Source of the DNA: a virus
Virus record (IMG/VR): IMGVR_UViG_3300020193_000042
Coordinates: 1-43,099 of that record
Length of the DNA stretch: 43,099 nucleotides
Reading direction: 5' to 3' (one strand)
Made by a program: the position numbers and the translations under genes
The notes under the pieces: model-generated
What the model saw: only the letters and a program-made list of their open reading frames with translations
What the model was told of the DNA's origin: nothing
Databases searched by the model: none
Part shown: piece after piece, positions 29,221 to 37,916 of the stretch
How positions within the stretch are numbered: position 1 is the stretch's first letter
Layout of the letters: each line of letters opens with the position of its first letter

Positions 29221-31473
29221 GTGGCGGACATACCCTTTCCTGAGACTCCGCCCGGCGTACCAAGCCCGGCGTCCGACCAGACCCAAGGCGGCGAGGTCGA
29301 GCTTCAGCGTAAGGCAAAGCGAACCCTCGACTTCCACACGAAAGGGCTCGACTCGCTCCGCCTCCGCATCCTGACCGCAGAGAAGTACATGCTGCACGTC
29401 GATGGCGAAGGGCTCTCCCAGTGGTACGACATCATCGACGGGCAGCGGCTCTCGATGATGCCATCGCTCAACGGGTTCAGTCCGACGCAGGACAACCAGA
29501 TGAGCCCGATTCTGGACAACTTCATCGCGCACCTGACGAGCCAGCCCTATCGGTTCGTGGTCGACGCGAAGCGCGACAAGAAGAGCCGCCAGTCCGCGAT
29601 CATCGATCAGGCGCTGATCAACGCGCAGGCGAAGGTGCAGAAGTGGAACTCGCTGATGGCGCAGGCGAAGGCGTTCGCCGCGGTGTTCGGCTCCTGCCCG
29701 ATCCACTCGATGGTCCGCGAGCACAACAACGACTACGAGGCGGTCGCGACCAGGGGCGCGCCGATCAGCATCGACTCGTTCGTCGGCAACCCGTTCGACC
29801 ACGTGAAGAACGGCGGCGCCGTGCGTGGGAGTACGCACCGCAGGACGTGGGGCCGCTCACTGCCCGCCGACATGGTGCGCCAGATATTCGGGCGGCCCGA
29901 CCTACGCGGATCGACGCGACTGCCTTCGGCCGCATCGTTCCAGCGCGCGGTCAGGAAGTGGACCCGGCTCGGGCACCGGAAGCACGGCAACGCGGAGATG
30001 GTCGCGTCGGACGGGCACGAGGAGCTGATCGCGCTGATCTACGACGAGGTGCTGGCCGGCGTCGACCCGATGTATCCCGAGAACTCGCTCTGCATCATCG
30101 CGATCCAGGACTCGGCGACCACGAACCCTGAGGACGCGCGGAGCGCGCAGGGTCGGGCGGTCCACCTCTGGTCGGGCCCGCTACCTGGCGGCTTGTTCTC
30201 AGCGATCGACACCTACTCGCATCACAGGTTCGACGACCCATACGGCAAGCCGTACCTGGCCGATGTGGACGAGGACCAGATCGAGATCAACCAGCTGCAG
30301 ACGATCTTCAAGGAGTACCAGCGCCGCGCGTCGCGCCCGGAGCTGGGCGGATCTGGTGGGGTCGAGGTCGATACGGTCGGCCCGCAAGGCGACACCTACT
30401 TCCAGCTTGAGCAGATCGTCGGCGGCGCGCAGACCGAGCTGCAGTGGCTCCAGTTCCCGAACGCGCACATCCCGCCGCTGCAGGCGCAGCTGCAGATGCG
30501 CTACGACTCGATGTACCGGAAGGCCGGCTGGCAGGCCGCCTCGAGGGGCGAGACGCAGGGGAGCGGCAAGGCGATCATCGCGCTGCAGGTCGCAGACGAC
30601 TCGATCATGGGCCCGATCTCAGGGCGCACGGCCGAAGACCTCGAGGACATGGCCGTCCAGAACTGGCGGCTGCTCAAGACGTTCATGACGGCCGATCAGG
30701 TGATCGAGGCAGCGGGCTCGGAGCTGGCGCATCTCGCAAGCTCCTACGTGAACAACACGATGATGAGCGACACGCCTCCGCGCTTCCAACTGGTGTCCAA
30801 GTTCGGCACGAACACCGAGGCGATCGCGCAGCAGCTGCTCAACATGATCGGCGTCACGGACACGGCAGGTGAGCCGATCCTGACCGCTCGCCAGTTCAAG
30901 AAGCAGTGGCCGGACCAGTCGACCTACCACGAGATCGAGGACCCTCGCGATTTCCGCGAGTCGCGCCCGCTCAAGGTCAACCAGATGATCCGCGACGCGG
31001 CGGACCAGAAGACGGCCGAGCTGATGCAGCAGTTCATGGACCCGATGACGGGCCAGTCCAAGTGGCAGCCGTCGATGGGCGATCCGTTCACTCAGCAGCT
31101 CGGGCTCGTCGTCGAGATGGAGGTCGCCCAGCAGGAAGACGTGCTGATGGACGACGACATGGCGAAGAACATCGAGACGCTCTCGATCATCACGCAGGAC
31201 CCGACCGAGCATCCGGTCGCTCGTCGTGCAGCGATCCAGCGGCAGATGCGCTACATGATGTGGCTCGCCGGCCAGCAGCAGCAGCAGCAGCAGCAGAGCC
31301 AGGCGGTCCAGCAGGAGGCCGCAGGTCAGGCCGCGCGGCAGGGCGTGAAGGATCAGGCCGCAGGTAAGCGGCCGACCGCGCAGGAGGCGTTCAACCCAGC
31401 CGCCGAGGGCGGCACCACGTCGGCCCAAGGCATGGTTGAGGCCGACAGACAATTCTCGAGGAAGACAGCATGA
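29221..31473 (+). CDS. portal protein
   Basis: 750 aa, the size of large P22-type podovirus portals. GTG start without an obvious Shine-Dalgarno; there is no nearer alternative. Features: FSPTQDNQMSPILDNFIAHL near residue 85, EYQRRASRPELGG near 370, a long helical segment near 420-450 (PPLQAQLQMRYDSMYRKAGWQAA), and a Gln-rich coiled-coil C-terminus with eight consecutive Gln encoded by CAG repeats near 31274-31299. It follows the terminase block and precedes scaffold and capsid genes, the normal head-gene order. The portal forms the dodecameric DNA channel. The call combines size, order and motif look. Confidence 0.8.
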   Translation: MADIPFPETPPGVPSPASDQTQGGEVELQRKAKRTLDFHTKGLDSLRLRILTAEKYMLHVDGEGLSQWYDIIDGQRLSMMPSLNGFSPTQDNQMSPILDNFIAHLTSQPYRFVVDAKRDKKSRQSAIIDQALINAQAKVQKWNSLMAQAKAFAAVFGSCPIHSMVREHNNDYEAVATRGAPISIDSFVGNPFDHVKNGGAVRGSTHRRTWGRSLPADMVRQIFGRPDLRGSTRLPSAASFQRAVRKWTRLGHRKHGNAEMVASDGHEELIALIYDEVLAGVDPMYPENSLCIIAIQDSATTNPEDARSAQGRAVHLWSGPLPGGLFSAIDTYSHHRFDDPYGKPYLADVDEDQIEINQLQTIFKEYQRRASRPELGGSGGVEVDTVGPQGDTYFQLEQIVGGAQTELQWLQFPNAHIPPLQAQLQMRYDSMYRKAGWQAASRGETQGSGKAIIALQVADDSIMGPISGRTAEDLEDMAVQNWRLLKTFMTADQVIEAAGSELAHLASSYVNNTMMSDTPPRFQLVSKFGTNTEAIAQQLLNMIGVTDTAGEPILTARQFKKQWPDQSTYHEIEDPRDFRESRPLKVNQMIRDAADQKTAELMQQFMDPMTGQSKWQPSMGDPFTQQLGLVVEMEVAQQEDVLMDDDMAKNIETLSIITQDPTEHPVARRAAIQRQMRYMMWLAGQQQQQQQQSQAVQQEAAGQAARQGVKDQAAGKRPTAQEAFNPAAEGGTTSAQGMVEADRQFSRKTA

Positions 31474-32768
31474 GCGAGGCGACCGGGGTATCCCAAGGGG
31501 CCCCTCCGGCACCAGAACCTGTAGTTGCAGCACCGGCCACGCCGGAGCCTGCAGCACCAGCAGCAGCGGTGCCCGAGGCGCCGAAGGCCGAGGAGAAGGA
31601 ACTCTCGCAGGGCACCGGACTCATGGGCGCGTCTCGTCGTGCTCGCGAGCGAGCAGAGCGTATGGCCGCCAGGGCGGCAGCCGACACGGAGCGTGCCGAA
31701 GCGGCCCGCGAACGCGCACTCGGCCAGCCGCGGCAGGAGGCGGGCGCGACCACCGAGGACGGGAAACCGGCAGGTGGACAGTTCAAGCAGGAAGAGGCAG
31801 TACCCAAGGTGGCCGCGACTCCGGCCCCCGATGCGGGCGCGTTGGCTCCCGCGAAAGAAGGCTCGAGTGCTCCGGCCCCCGAGCTTGTCGAGATCCCGCT
31901 ACCCGACGGCCACCCGCTGAGAGATCGCGGGGTCAAGTCGATCCGGGTAGCAAAAGAGTCCGAGCAGGAAGCGCGCAACGGCGTGAACGCTGCCATCAGG
32001 GCAAGGCAGCTCGAGTCGGAGCGCGACGAGCTGACACGGAACCTGGCTCTGCTCGAGGCGCGCAACAAAGCGCTCTCGGGTGACATCCCCAAGTACGAGA
32101 CCGATCCCAAGTATCTGACGCTGATCGAACAGGTCCGCGCGGCCCCTGGGTTCGGCGACGAGATGGCGGACCAACTGCTCGCCGCGTTCAAGGCGCGCGA
32201 GGAGCTGACCATCGTCAAGGCGGAGGGTACGGCGAGCCGGGAGTTCGATCAGCAGCGGATGGCGATGCGGATCGAGGGCGACATCATGTCGCAGGCGACC
32301 CAGGTGCTCGACATCTGGAACGGCGCGGGTGAGATCGATTTCCGCGTGCCGGAGTTGATCCGGCAGTACTTCGCAGCGTGCGACCAGCGCGATGGCGCGA
32401 CCGGGCGGCAGCAGCCCCCGAGCGCGGCCGAGTTCTTCGAGTGGGTGAAGCCCGCGTACCGGGCGGACCCGCGCGTGAGGACCGCGATCGAGCAGCTACG
32501 GGCGAACGAGGCGAGGCAGCGCGAAAACGCGATCAGGGCCGAGGAGCGCAGGAAGGTCAAGGCCGAGCAGGACGCCCAGGCTGCGGAAGGTGCCAAGCGC
32601 AGGGCCGGCCTACCACCTACCTCGCGGCCGATCCGCGCAGGAACTGACGCAGGAACCACACCCGCACCAGAGCCAGCGAGACAGCCGGCTCAGTTCGGGC
32701 AACATCGAAAACACGCCCGAAGCAACGCGGCCGAGATCGGCCGGCGCTACGGGCAGCCAACGAGATAG
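31470..32768 (+). CDS. scaffolding protein
   Basis: 432 aa, ATG overlapping the portal stop (ATGA). Low-complexity Ala/Pro/Glu N-terminus (residues 1-150), then a charged helical core (NGVNAAIRARQLESERDELTRNLALLEARNKAL) and a basic, Arg/Lys-rich C-terminus, where scaffolds bind the coat. Position between portal and major capsid supports the call. It should be present in procapsids and absent from mature virions. Confidence 0.75.
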   Translation: MSEATGVSQGAPPAPEPVVAAPATPEPAAPAAAVPEAPKAEEKELSQGTGLMGASRRARERAERMAARAAADTERAEAARERALGQPRQEAGATTEDGKPAGGQFKQEEAVPKVAATPAPDAGALAPAKEGSSAPAPELVEIPLPDGHPLRDRGVKSIRVAKESEQEARNGVNAAIRARQLESERDELTRNLALLEARNKALSGDIPKYETDPKYLTLIEQVRAAPGFGDEMADQLLAAFKAREELTIVKAEGTASREFDQQRMAMRIEGDIMSQATQVLDIWNGAGEIDFRVPELIRQYFAACDQRDGATGRQQPPSAAEFFEWVKPAYRADPRVRTAIEQLRANEARQRENAIRAEERRKVKAEQDAQAAEGAKRRAGLPPTSRPIRAGTDAGTTPAPEPARQPAQFGQHRKHARSNAAEIGRRYGQPTR

Positions 32769-32777
32769 GAGTAGGAG

Positions 32778-34094
32778 ATGGCTTACGGTTCACAACAGGC
32801 CAACCTCGACGCGGTCGCCAACATCCAAGGGCTCGTCCACGAGATTTTCGTGGGCGAAGTGCTGCCTGGTGTGCGGTTCGAGTCGGTCACGGCCCAGATG
32901 TATCAGAACGCGCCGGAGGGCAGCTACCGCTACGACGGCGAGAGCCTGAACGGTGCAACGGACCTGCTGCGTCCAAGCGGAGCGCTGGCCACCAGCGGTC
33001 AGCTGCCGGACCACATGCACGCTGATGCGGCCAACTGGCAGACCACGCCCGCGCAGATGTACGTGCGGCGTGCGGTGAACAACTTCGTGGCGGCCAAGGC
33101 GCAGCTCGGCCCCGGCAGCTACGCGGACCTCGGACAGCGCCTGCTCGACCAGATGTGGGGCGCGTTCCGGCTGATGAAGATCCGTCATGCGATCGGCGGA
33201 GCGGACGGCATCCTGTGCCTCTGCGCTGCGCGCTCGAGCACGACGGTGTGGACCGCGAAGAGCGGGTTCAACCACACGAACATGGACCCGTTCATCATGC
33301 TCGACGAGGAGATGGTGCTCACGCACCACTCGACCGACGGCGGTGTGGCGGAAGGAGCTGGCATCGTCCAGTCGCTCGCCGAGTCGGCTGGCACGTTCAC
33401 GGTCACGATGGCCGCGAACTGGGAGCAGACGGCAGCGATCGCGGCGAACGACATCGTCTGCGCCGCGACGACCGACGACTCGACCGCCGACTACTTCGTG
33501 TCCGAGAACAACCTGGCCGCCAACGGTCAGGCCCAGGTCATTGATCCTGATGCGGCTCTGACGACCGTGTTTGGGGTGGCCGAGGGCACGTTCCCCCGGT
33601 GGACGCCGATCCGTATCGCGAGCGGCACGTTCGACCACATCGAGGTGACCGAGTTCCTGCGTATCCTCGCAGCGAAATCGACGTTCCCCGTGACGTCGTC
33701 CAGCCACACGCTGGTCTGCGGTGGAGCGACCTACTCGACGCTCGCGCGCACACTGGTCGGGTTCCAGCAGCAGATGGGTCTCGGCAAGACGTTCGAGGGC
33801 GGATACCAAGCGATCCGCATCGCGGACTACGAGATCGCGGTGGACGACTACCAGCTGCACGACGTGCTGTCGGCCTACTGCACGGAAGACTTGTACACGG
33901 TCTCGCTGGTCGAGGCTGGGTACTTCGACGAGGACGGCTCCATGTATCAGCGGATCGCCGACTTCGACGGCAAGGAGTGGTACGTGCGTGACTACGGCAA
34001 TTCGTTCTCGCCGGCACGCAACCGGATGGGGTGCATCACTGGCATCACCCACACGGTGACGGACGATTACCAGTTCTCGCCGAGCCCGTACTGA
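32778..34094 (+). CDS. major capsid protein
   Basis: 438 aa, ATG after GATAGGAGTAGGAG. The position after portal and scaffold, the size, and the rich beta content (EGSYRYDGESLNG; STFPVTSSSHTLVCGG; KTFEGGYQAIRIADYEIAVDDY; DGSMYQRIADFDGKEWYVRDYGNSF) fit a HK97-fold coat protein of P22-like or N4/T7-like size. Residues about 195-260 form an extra beta-rich insertion that may be a surface domain. Near-certain from context; the exact coat family is not assigned. Confidence 0.8.
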   Translation: MAYGSQQANLDAVANIQGLVHEIFVGEVLPGVRFESVTAQMYQNAPEGSYRYDGESLNGATDLLRPSGALATSGQLPDHMHADAANWQTTPAQMYVRRAVNNFVAAKAQLGPGSYADLGQRLLDQMWGAFRLMKIRHAIGGADGILCLCAARSSTTVWTAKSGFNHTNMDPFIMLDEEMVLTHHSTDGGVAEGAGIVQSLAESAGTFTVTMAANWEQTAAIAANDIVCAATTDDSTADYFVSENNLAANGQAQVIDPDAALTTVFGVAEGTFPRWTPIRIASGTFDHIEVTEFLRILAAKSTFPVTSSSHTLVCGGATYSTLARTLVGFQQQMGLGKTFEGGYQAIRIADYEIAVDDYQLHDVLSAYCTEDLYTVSLVEAGYFDEDGSMYQRIADFDGKEWYVRDYGNSFSPARNRMGCITGITHTVTDDYQFSPSPY

Positions 34095-34100
34095 TGATGG

Positions 34101-34131
34101 GGCCCGGTGAGGCGGCGAGCCTCACTGGGCC
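34101..34131 (+). terminator. strong hairpin after the capsid gene (no T-run)
   Basis: GGCCCGGTGAGGC and GCCTCACTGGGCC form a 13-bp stem with one G-U pair and a 5-nt loop, 7 nt after the capsid stop. There is no T-run, so it more likely stabilises the capsid mRNA or reduces downstream expression than terminates outright. Confidence 0.6.
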
Positions 34132-34158
34132 AGCAGTACCAGCAGTGCCAGCAGTGCT
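34132..34158 (+). repeat. three tandem 9-bp repeats
   Basis: AGCAGTACC, AGCAGTGCC and AGCAGTGCT in direct tandem, just after the capsid hairpin. The remaining bases to 34232 hold the Shine-Dalgarno of the next gene and nothing else recognised. Confidence 0.7.
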
Positions 34159-34232
34159 GATTCAAACACTCACATTCTTTGGGCGTCGCTGCGGCGGGGC
34201 CCCCAGCGCCCTGCGGGGCGGGAGACAGGCAG

Positions 34233-35192
34233 ATGGCAAGCGCAGAACTCAGGAACAGGATGCTTCGCTTGACGAAGGATCATCGGCACAACGACGAGCT
34301 GTTCGCGTACCTGCACGGACCACTCGTGGGGAGCGTGTACTTCGTGAGCTCAGTGACCGGCTCGAGCCGCTATCCGGGCACCGCGAAAGATCGTCCACTC
34401 TCGACGATCGCGGAGGCGCTCGAGAAGTGCTCAGGCACGACGCAGGACGTGATCTACCTGCTACCGGGCCACAACGAGGGCATCGGCAACGCGCAGCTGA
34501 CATGGAACAAGGCGGGCGTCTCGATCATTGGGCTCGGCGAGCGTTCGCTGACGCCCCGGATCGATTTCGACCACGCGAACGCCTCGATCGACATCACGGC
34601 GAGCGGCATGTTCATCAGCAACATCCGGCTGCTCCCGTCGGTGACGATCGTGACGATCGGGATCGACGTGAACGCGGGCGTGACCGACACGCACCTCGAC
34701 AAGATCGAGGTGCTGCCTGGCGAGGACGGCGCGGGCGTGGACGAGTTCGTGCTCGCGATCGACATCAAGGCAGGCTGCGACCGCACGAAGATCAGCCGCA
34801 TGAAGCACCGCCAGCACGCCTCGGCAGCTGGGTCGGTCGCCTCGATCAGCCTGACCGGCGCGTCGGACGACATCCACATCTTCGGCACGATGGATGAGTG
34901 GTGCTTCTTCGACATGGCCGGCACTGCGCTGGTCGCGCCGATCAACGGCATCACGACGCTCTCGACGGGCATCAGGATCGAGCGCTGCCTCTTCATCACC
35001 GACGCTGCCGAGCCCGGCTACGAGCTGATCACCAACTCGACCGGCGTCGCGGTCGACTGCCTCGTGTACTCGAACCATGCCACGCTCGCCGCTGCCCTCG
35101 TGGGCGACGGCGTCGCGCGGTTCCGGTGCGAGAACATCGAGCTGGCGGCCGAGTCGGGCGGCGTCATCGGGGTTGCGAGTGTCGATGACTAA
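34233..35192 (+). CDS. putative parallel beta-helix virion protein (decoration/head fibre)
   Basis: 319 aa, ATG after GGGAGACAGGC; the longer reading to 34179 lacks a good ribosome site. After a helical N-terminus, YFVSSVTGSSRYPGTAKDRPLS leads into repeated short strands (SIIGLGERSLTPRIDF; ASGMFISNIRLLPSVTIVTIGIDV; DDIHIFGTMDEWCFF; STGIRIERCLFIT), the pattern of right-handed parallel beta-helices with a pectate-lyase-like fold. No catalytic motif was recognised. Next to the capsid gene, it may be a head decoration or fibre protein. Confidence 0.6.
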   Translation: MASAELRNRMLRLTKDHRHNDELFAYLHGPLVGSVYFVSSVTGSSRYPGTAKDRPLSTIAEALEKCSGTTQDVIYLLPGHNEGIGNAQLTWNKAGVSIIGLGERSLTPRIDFDHANASIDITASGMFISNIRLLPSVTIVTIGIDVNAGVTDTHLDKIEVLPGEDGAGVDEFVLAIDIKAGCDRTKISRMKHRQHASAAGSVASISLTGASDDIHIFGTMDEWCFFDMAGTALVAPINGITTLSTGIRIERCLFITDAAEPGYELITNSTGVAVDCLVYSNHATLAAALVGDGVARFRCENIELAAESGGVIGVASVDD

Positions 35193-35508
35193 CCACTCCG
35201 TGGAGGTCGATAAGACCTGTACGAAGTGCAAGGCCAGGAAGCCCGTCTCCTCGTTCGAAAGGCGGGGGGGCGGGCGGCTCGGCTACCAGGCACGCTGCAA
35301 GGCGTGTCGTCAGGAACGTCGTAACCAGCTCAGGGCTGAGAATATCGACTTGGCCCTGGAGCGCGAGCAGCGGTGGTGTGAGGCTAACCGCGACAAGATG
35401 CGTGACGCCGACATGCGTTCGTACTACTACAGGGCGAATATCCTGAAGGGCGACGCGACTCTGGCGGAGGTGGAGCGCATCGCAACGTACATGCGGGCGC
35501 GCCTGTGA
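35185..35508 (+). CDS. small zinc-finger protein
   Basis: 107 aa, ATG overlapping the end of the previous gene. C12-TK-C15 and C38-KA-C41 around a Lys/Arg-rich loop (KARKPVSSFERRGGGRLGYQAR) match the zinc ribbon often found at the N-terminus of phage HNH or endonuclease VII-type proteins, but no HNH core follows; the rest is helical. It is an accessory-type gene inside the late structural operon. Confidence 0.6.
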   Translation: MTNHSVEVDKTCTKCKARKPVSSFERRGGGRLGYQARCKACRQERRNQLRAENIDLALEREQRWCEANRDKMRDADMRSYYYRANILKGDATLAEVERIATYMRARL

Positions 35509-35756
35509 GCCTAGTCCTCGATGCGCGCGACGAACTCGTCGATACGGATCTTGGGCCAGCGCTGCAGATCGAAATCTACGAGCCAGGCTACAGAGCACTC
35601 AGCTGGCGCGAGGTGTGGGAGAAGTTCCAGGAGACGTACCCCGGTCGGTGGGCGGTGCAGTGCTTCCCGCCGGCCGGGGCGTTGGTCGACGGGAAGGCGG
35701 TTTACCACCTCTGGGTGCTGTCAAAGGCGCCCAGGGGCTTAGACATCAGGAGGTAG
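35505..35756 (+). CDS. small phage protein resembling DUF7694
   Basis: 83 aa, GTG overlapping the previous stop (GTGA). ALSWREVWEKFQETYPGRWAVQCFPP...YHLWVL resembles the small phage family with W..M...K..F......V.Q.HPP.....HLW. Function unknown. Like the preceding zinc-finger gene it is not obviously structural. Confidence 0.5.
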   Translation: MSLVLDARDELVDTDLGPALQIEIYEPGYRALSWREVWEKFQETYPGRWAVQCFPPAGALVDGKAVYHLWVLSKAPRGLDIRR

Positions 35757-35758
35757 CG

Positions 35759-36358
35759 GTGCTCGAGGCGGGCGTCAGGCAGCGGGTCAAGATCGGGAGG
35801 ACGGGCACAAGGCTTGTCCCGCCCGACTACGCGGATGCGGTCGAGAACTGGGCCAGAGCGCACGGCGGCCACGCGACGCTCCGCTGGATGCCCGCCCCCA
35901 TGAACTGCTGGGCGGTGATCCTCTCGTACCGGGTGGGCGACCCCAGGCAGGCAGGCCCAGACGACGGGGAGCCAGTCCTGCTGCACGACTACTGGACAGC
36001 CCAGGAGTGGGCTCGCCGCTCACCCGCCCGCGCGCGTAGGCACCGGATCACGAACCAGATCATCGCAGGCAACTACGCCTACGAGCTGGACGAGCTCGGC
36101 GTTGAGGGCATCATCGCGAGGCTGGACAAGGGCAACATCCTCTCCGGCCGCGGGCAGTTCACCTCGCCCGCAGACGCGAAGGAGCAGCAGACGAAGAAGC
36201 ACGAGACGGCCAATGAGCGCCGCCGCGCGAGCGCGATGGACAACGCAGGCGCCCGTGCGCGTGATATCCGTAGGTCGAGGATGAAGATCCCCTTCCTTGG
36301 CGTGGGGATCGAGTTCGGCAGTCACGCCAAACCCACCCATGAAGTAACCCAGGAGTAA
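35759..36358 (+). CDS. hypothetical protein, 199 aa
   Basis: GTG start 5 nt after AGGAGG (the Shine-Dalgarno lies at the end of the previous gene); the longer reading is shadow. Features: MLEAGVRQRVKIGRTG, a cluster of aromatic residues (WMPAPMNCWAVILSYRVGD), then LHDYWTAQEWARRSPARARRH and a basic, low-complexity C-terminus (KEQQTKKHETANERRRASAM). Possibly a minor structural or assembly protein; not recognised. Confidence 0.6.
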   Translation: MLEAGVRQRVKIGRTGTRLVPPDYADAVENWARAHGGHATLRWMPAPMNCWAVILSYRVGDPRQAGPDDGEPVLLHDYWTAQEWARRSPARARRHRITNQIIAGNYAYELDELGVEGIIARLDKGNILSGRGQFTSPADAKEQQTKKHETANERRRASAMDNAGARARDIRRSRMKIPFLGVGIEFGSHAKPTHEVTQE

Positions 36359-36361
36359 CCC

Positions 36362-36994
36362 ATGCGTGCAGCGGTACTGGACAGGCCGACGCTCCCACCA
36401 CTCGGCCTCAAGCCACCCCGCAAGTCGAAGGTCGAGGGCGTCTTTCGCGAGCCGGGGTCGGCACACAACGACAAGATCATCTACACGGAGCACGTGCTCG
36501 ACGTCGCCGCATCGAAGGCCGCGAAGCGCGTGAAGATCGACCCCGTCACCGGCCAAGAGGTCTGGAAGAAGAACACGGCCGGCGAGCCGATCTACCCGAT
36601 CCTGGTGCGGAACGAGCAGTTCACGACGCGCAGGTTCGTGCTGCTCGAGACGCCCGGCCGGCACGTCAGGAAGGTATACAACTTCGAGTCGACCCCCGAG
36701 GAACTCGAGGCAGTCGCACGGCAGGAGCGCGAGCAGGACTTCTTCCGCGGGTTCGTCGCGGAGGCGGTCAAGGCCGGGCTCACGCCCGCGCAGCTGATCG
36801 CCCGGATCAAGGCCGACCTGGCGGAGCCGGGCGAGGAGCCCGATCAGGTTGAGTCGTCGATCACCGAGGAGGCGGTCGCGAAGGTCATGGACGAGATCGA
36901 GGAGGAGATGACCTCGATGCCCGACCTCGAGCGCGAGGACACGGCCCCGGTCGCCACCGCTGAGAAGCCGAAGAGGAGGGGTCGCAGCAAGTGA
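36362..36994 (+). CDS. hypothetical protein, 210 aa, virion module
   Basis: ATG after CAGGAGTAA. The first 120 residues look folded and beta-rich (IIYTEHVLDVAASKAAKRVKI; GEPIYPILVRNEQFTTRRFVLLETPGRHVRKVYNF). An acidic helical region and a basic Lys/Arg tail (EKPKRRGRSK) follow. The stop overlaps the next GTG. Probably structural or tail assembly by position. Confidence 0.6.
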   Translation: MRAAVLDRPTLPPLGLKPPRKSKVEGVFREPGSAHNDKIIYTEHVLDVAASKAAKRVKIDPVTGQEVWKKNTAGEPIYPILVRNEQFTTRRFVLLETPGRHVRKVYNFESTPEELEAVARQEREQDFFRGFVAEAVKAGLTPAQLIARIKADLAEPGEEPDQVESSITEEAVAKVMDEIEEEMTSMPDLEREDTAPVATAEKPKRRGRSK

Positions 36995-37707
36995 GCCTAC
37001 TGACCGATCGGGCATCCATCCTGCGCGAGTACTTCCGCCTCGTCGACGCTGACTCGACCGACGAGGACATGATCGAGCACGACTCGACGACGCTCGAGGG
37101 CGCCTACGAGGCGCTCGACGTCGGGGCGGCACGCGCGCAGCTCTACCTGATCGGGATCGGCCAGGGCGCCATCTGGCTGACCACCGGCTCCACGCTCACC
37201 GTCACCGGCTCGGACCCCGACCGTTATTCGAGCCTACCGAGTGAGTTCCTCCGGCTCGACTCCGACCCCGACCAGGGCAAGAGCGGGCTCACGTACCCGA
37301 GCGGACTCGAGTGGGGCCGCGAGATCCATCCCGACGACCAGCGTAAGGTCACGGGCAACTACTACTGGGTCGAGTACGAGGCGACCCCAGCCACGAGCGT
37401 GCATCGAGTGCGCTACGCTCGTGGGGCGGCGGTGCCGTCCTCGCTCGTGCCGAAATACTACCGGCGCATGGACGTGCTCGTCGACTCGACCGCTGCCGAG
37501 ATGAGGGCGGACGACCGGAACCTGATCCCCGCCTACGCGGCGGACTACGCGGCCAACCAGGCGTGGTTCGCGGGAGGGGGGGAGCAGAAGCAGGCGATCA
37601 GGGATCACCTGGCCGGCTGTCAGCGCGAGGCGTTCCGGCGCGGGCGGCTCACGCGCAGAGCACGGAAGGTGCGCGGCCACCAACCGACGGGGCACTGGAT
37701 CGTGTGA
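36991..37707 (+). CDS. putative head-tail adaptor / connector protein
   Basis: 238 aa, GTG overlapping the previous stop. A helical N-terminus (DRASILREYFRLVDADSTDEDMIEHDSTTLEGAYEALDVG), then a beta-rich section (YSSLPSEFLRLDSDPD; YYWVEYEATPATSVHRVRYARG), then a helical C-terminus (YAADYAANQAWFAGGGEQKQAIRDHLAG). A helix-rich protein of this size between capsid and tail genes is the usual place for the portal-to-tail adaptor in podoviruses. Assigned by context, not by a recognised motif. Confidence 0.5.
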   Translation: MSLLTDRASILREYFRLVDADSTDEDMIEHDSTTLEGAYEALDVGAARAQLYLIGIGQGAIWLTTGSTLTVTGSDPDRYSSLPSEFLRLDSDPDQGKSGLTYPSGLEWGREIHPDDQRKVTGNYYWVEYEATPATSVHRVRYARGAAVPSSLVPKYYRRMDVLVDSTAAEMRADDRNLIPAYAADYAANQAWFAGGGEQKQAIRDHLAGCQREAFRRGRLTRRARKVRGHQPTGHWIV

Positions 37708-37765
37708 GCGCACTCAAGACGATCGCGAAGCTCGCCCAGGCCGGCTGTTGGCATCGTGGCGTCGA

Positions 37766-37915
37766 ATGGCCGCCTTTGACTCCGACGCATTCGACACCTC
37801 GGCCCTCGATTCCGACGCCTTCGACTTCGGGGCGGACTCGGCCGGCTCCACCGCCGCGCGCCGCCGTCGCCTACGCAGGTACATCATCATTCTGTTCGCA
37901 CTTCTAGGAGGCTGA
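37766..37915 (+). CDS. small repetitive virion-type protein, 49 aa
   Basis: MAAFDSDAFDTSALDSDAFD with alternating Phe/Asp repeats, then a basic stretch and a hydrophobic end (RRYIIILFALLGG). Short FDS.AF.T-type proteins like this occur in several phage structural operons. It lacks a good Shine-Dalgarno. A competing GTG at 37704, overlapping the previous stop, opens another frame to 37907, so translation may be coupled or a shift may join the two. Only one of the two frames is likely real; the repeat pattern favours this one. Confidence 0.5.
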   Translation: MAAFDSDAFDTSALDSDAFDFGADSAGSTAARRRRLRRYIIILFALLGG

Positions 37916-37916
37916 G

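Noticed and set aside
29022-29243. A 73-codon frame before the portal gene
   Set aside because: Ser/Thr/Ala-rich shadow; the overlapping frame carries the recognisable methyltransferase C-terminus instead.
31274-31299. CAG-type microsatellite
   Set aside because: It encodes a run of eight Gln in the helical C-terminus of the portal, where Gln-rich sequence is expected.
34031-34897. A 288-codon plus-strand frame across the capsid/beta-helix junction
   Set aside because: Arg/Gly-rich shadow of the beta-helix gene; no Shine-Dalgarno at its start.
37704-37907. GTG-started 67-codon frame after the connector gene
   Set aside because: Although it has a GTGA overlap, its C-terminal part is Pro/Ser/Thr-rich shadow of the 37766 frame, which has a typical phage Phe/Asp repeat; kept only as an alternative.
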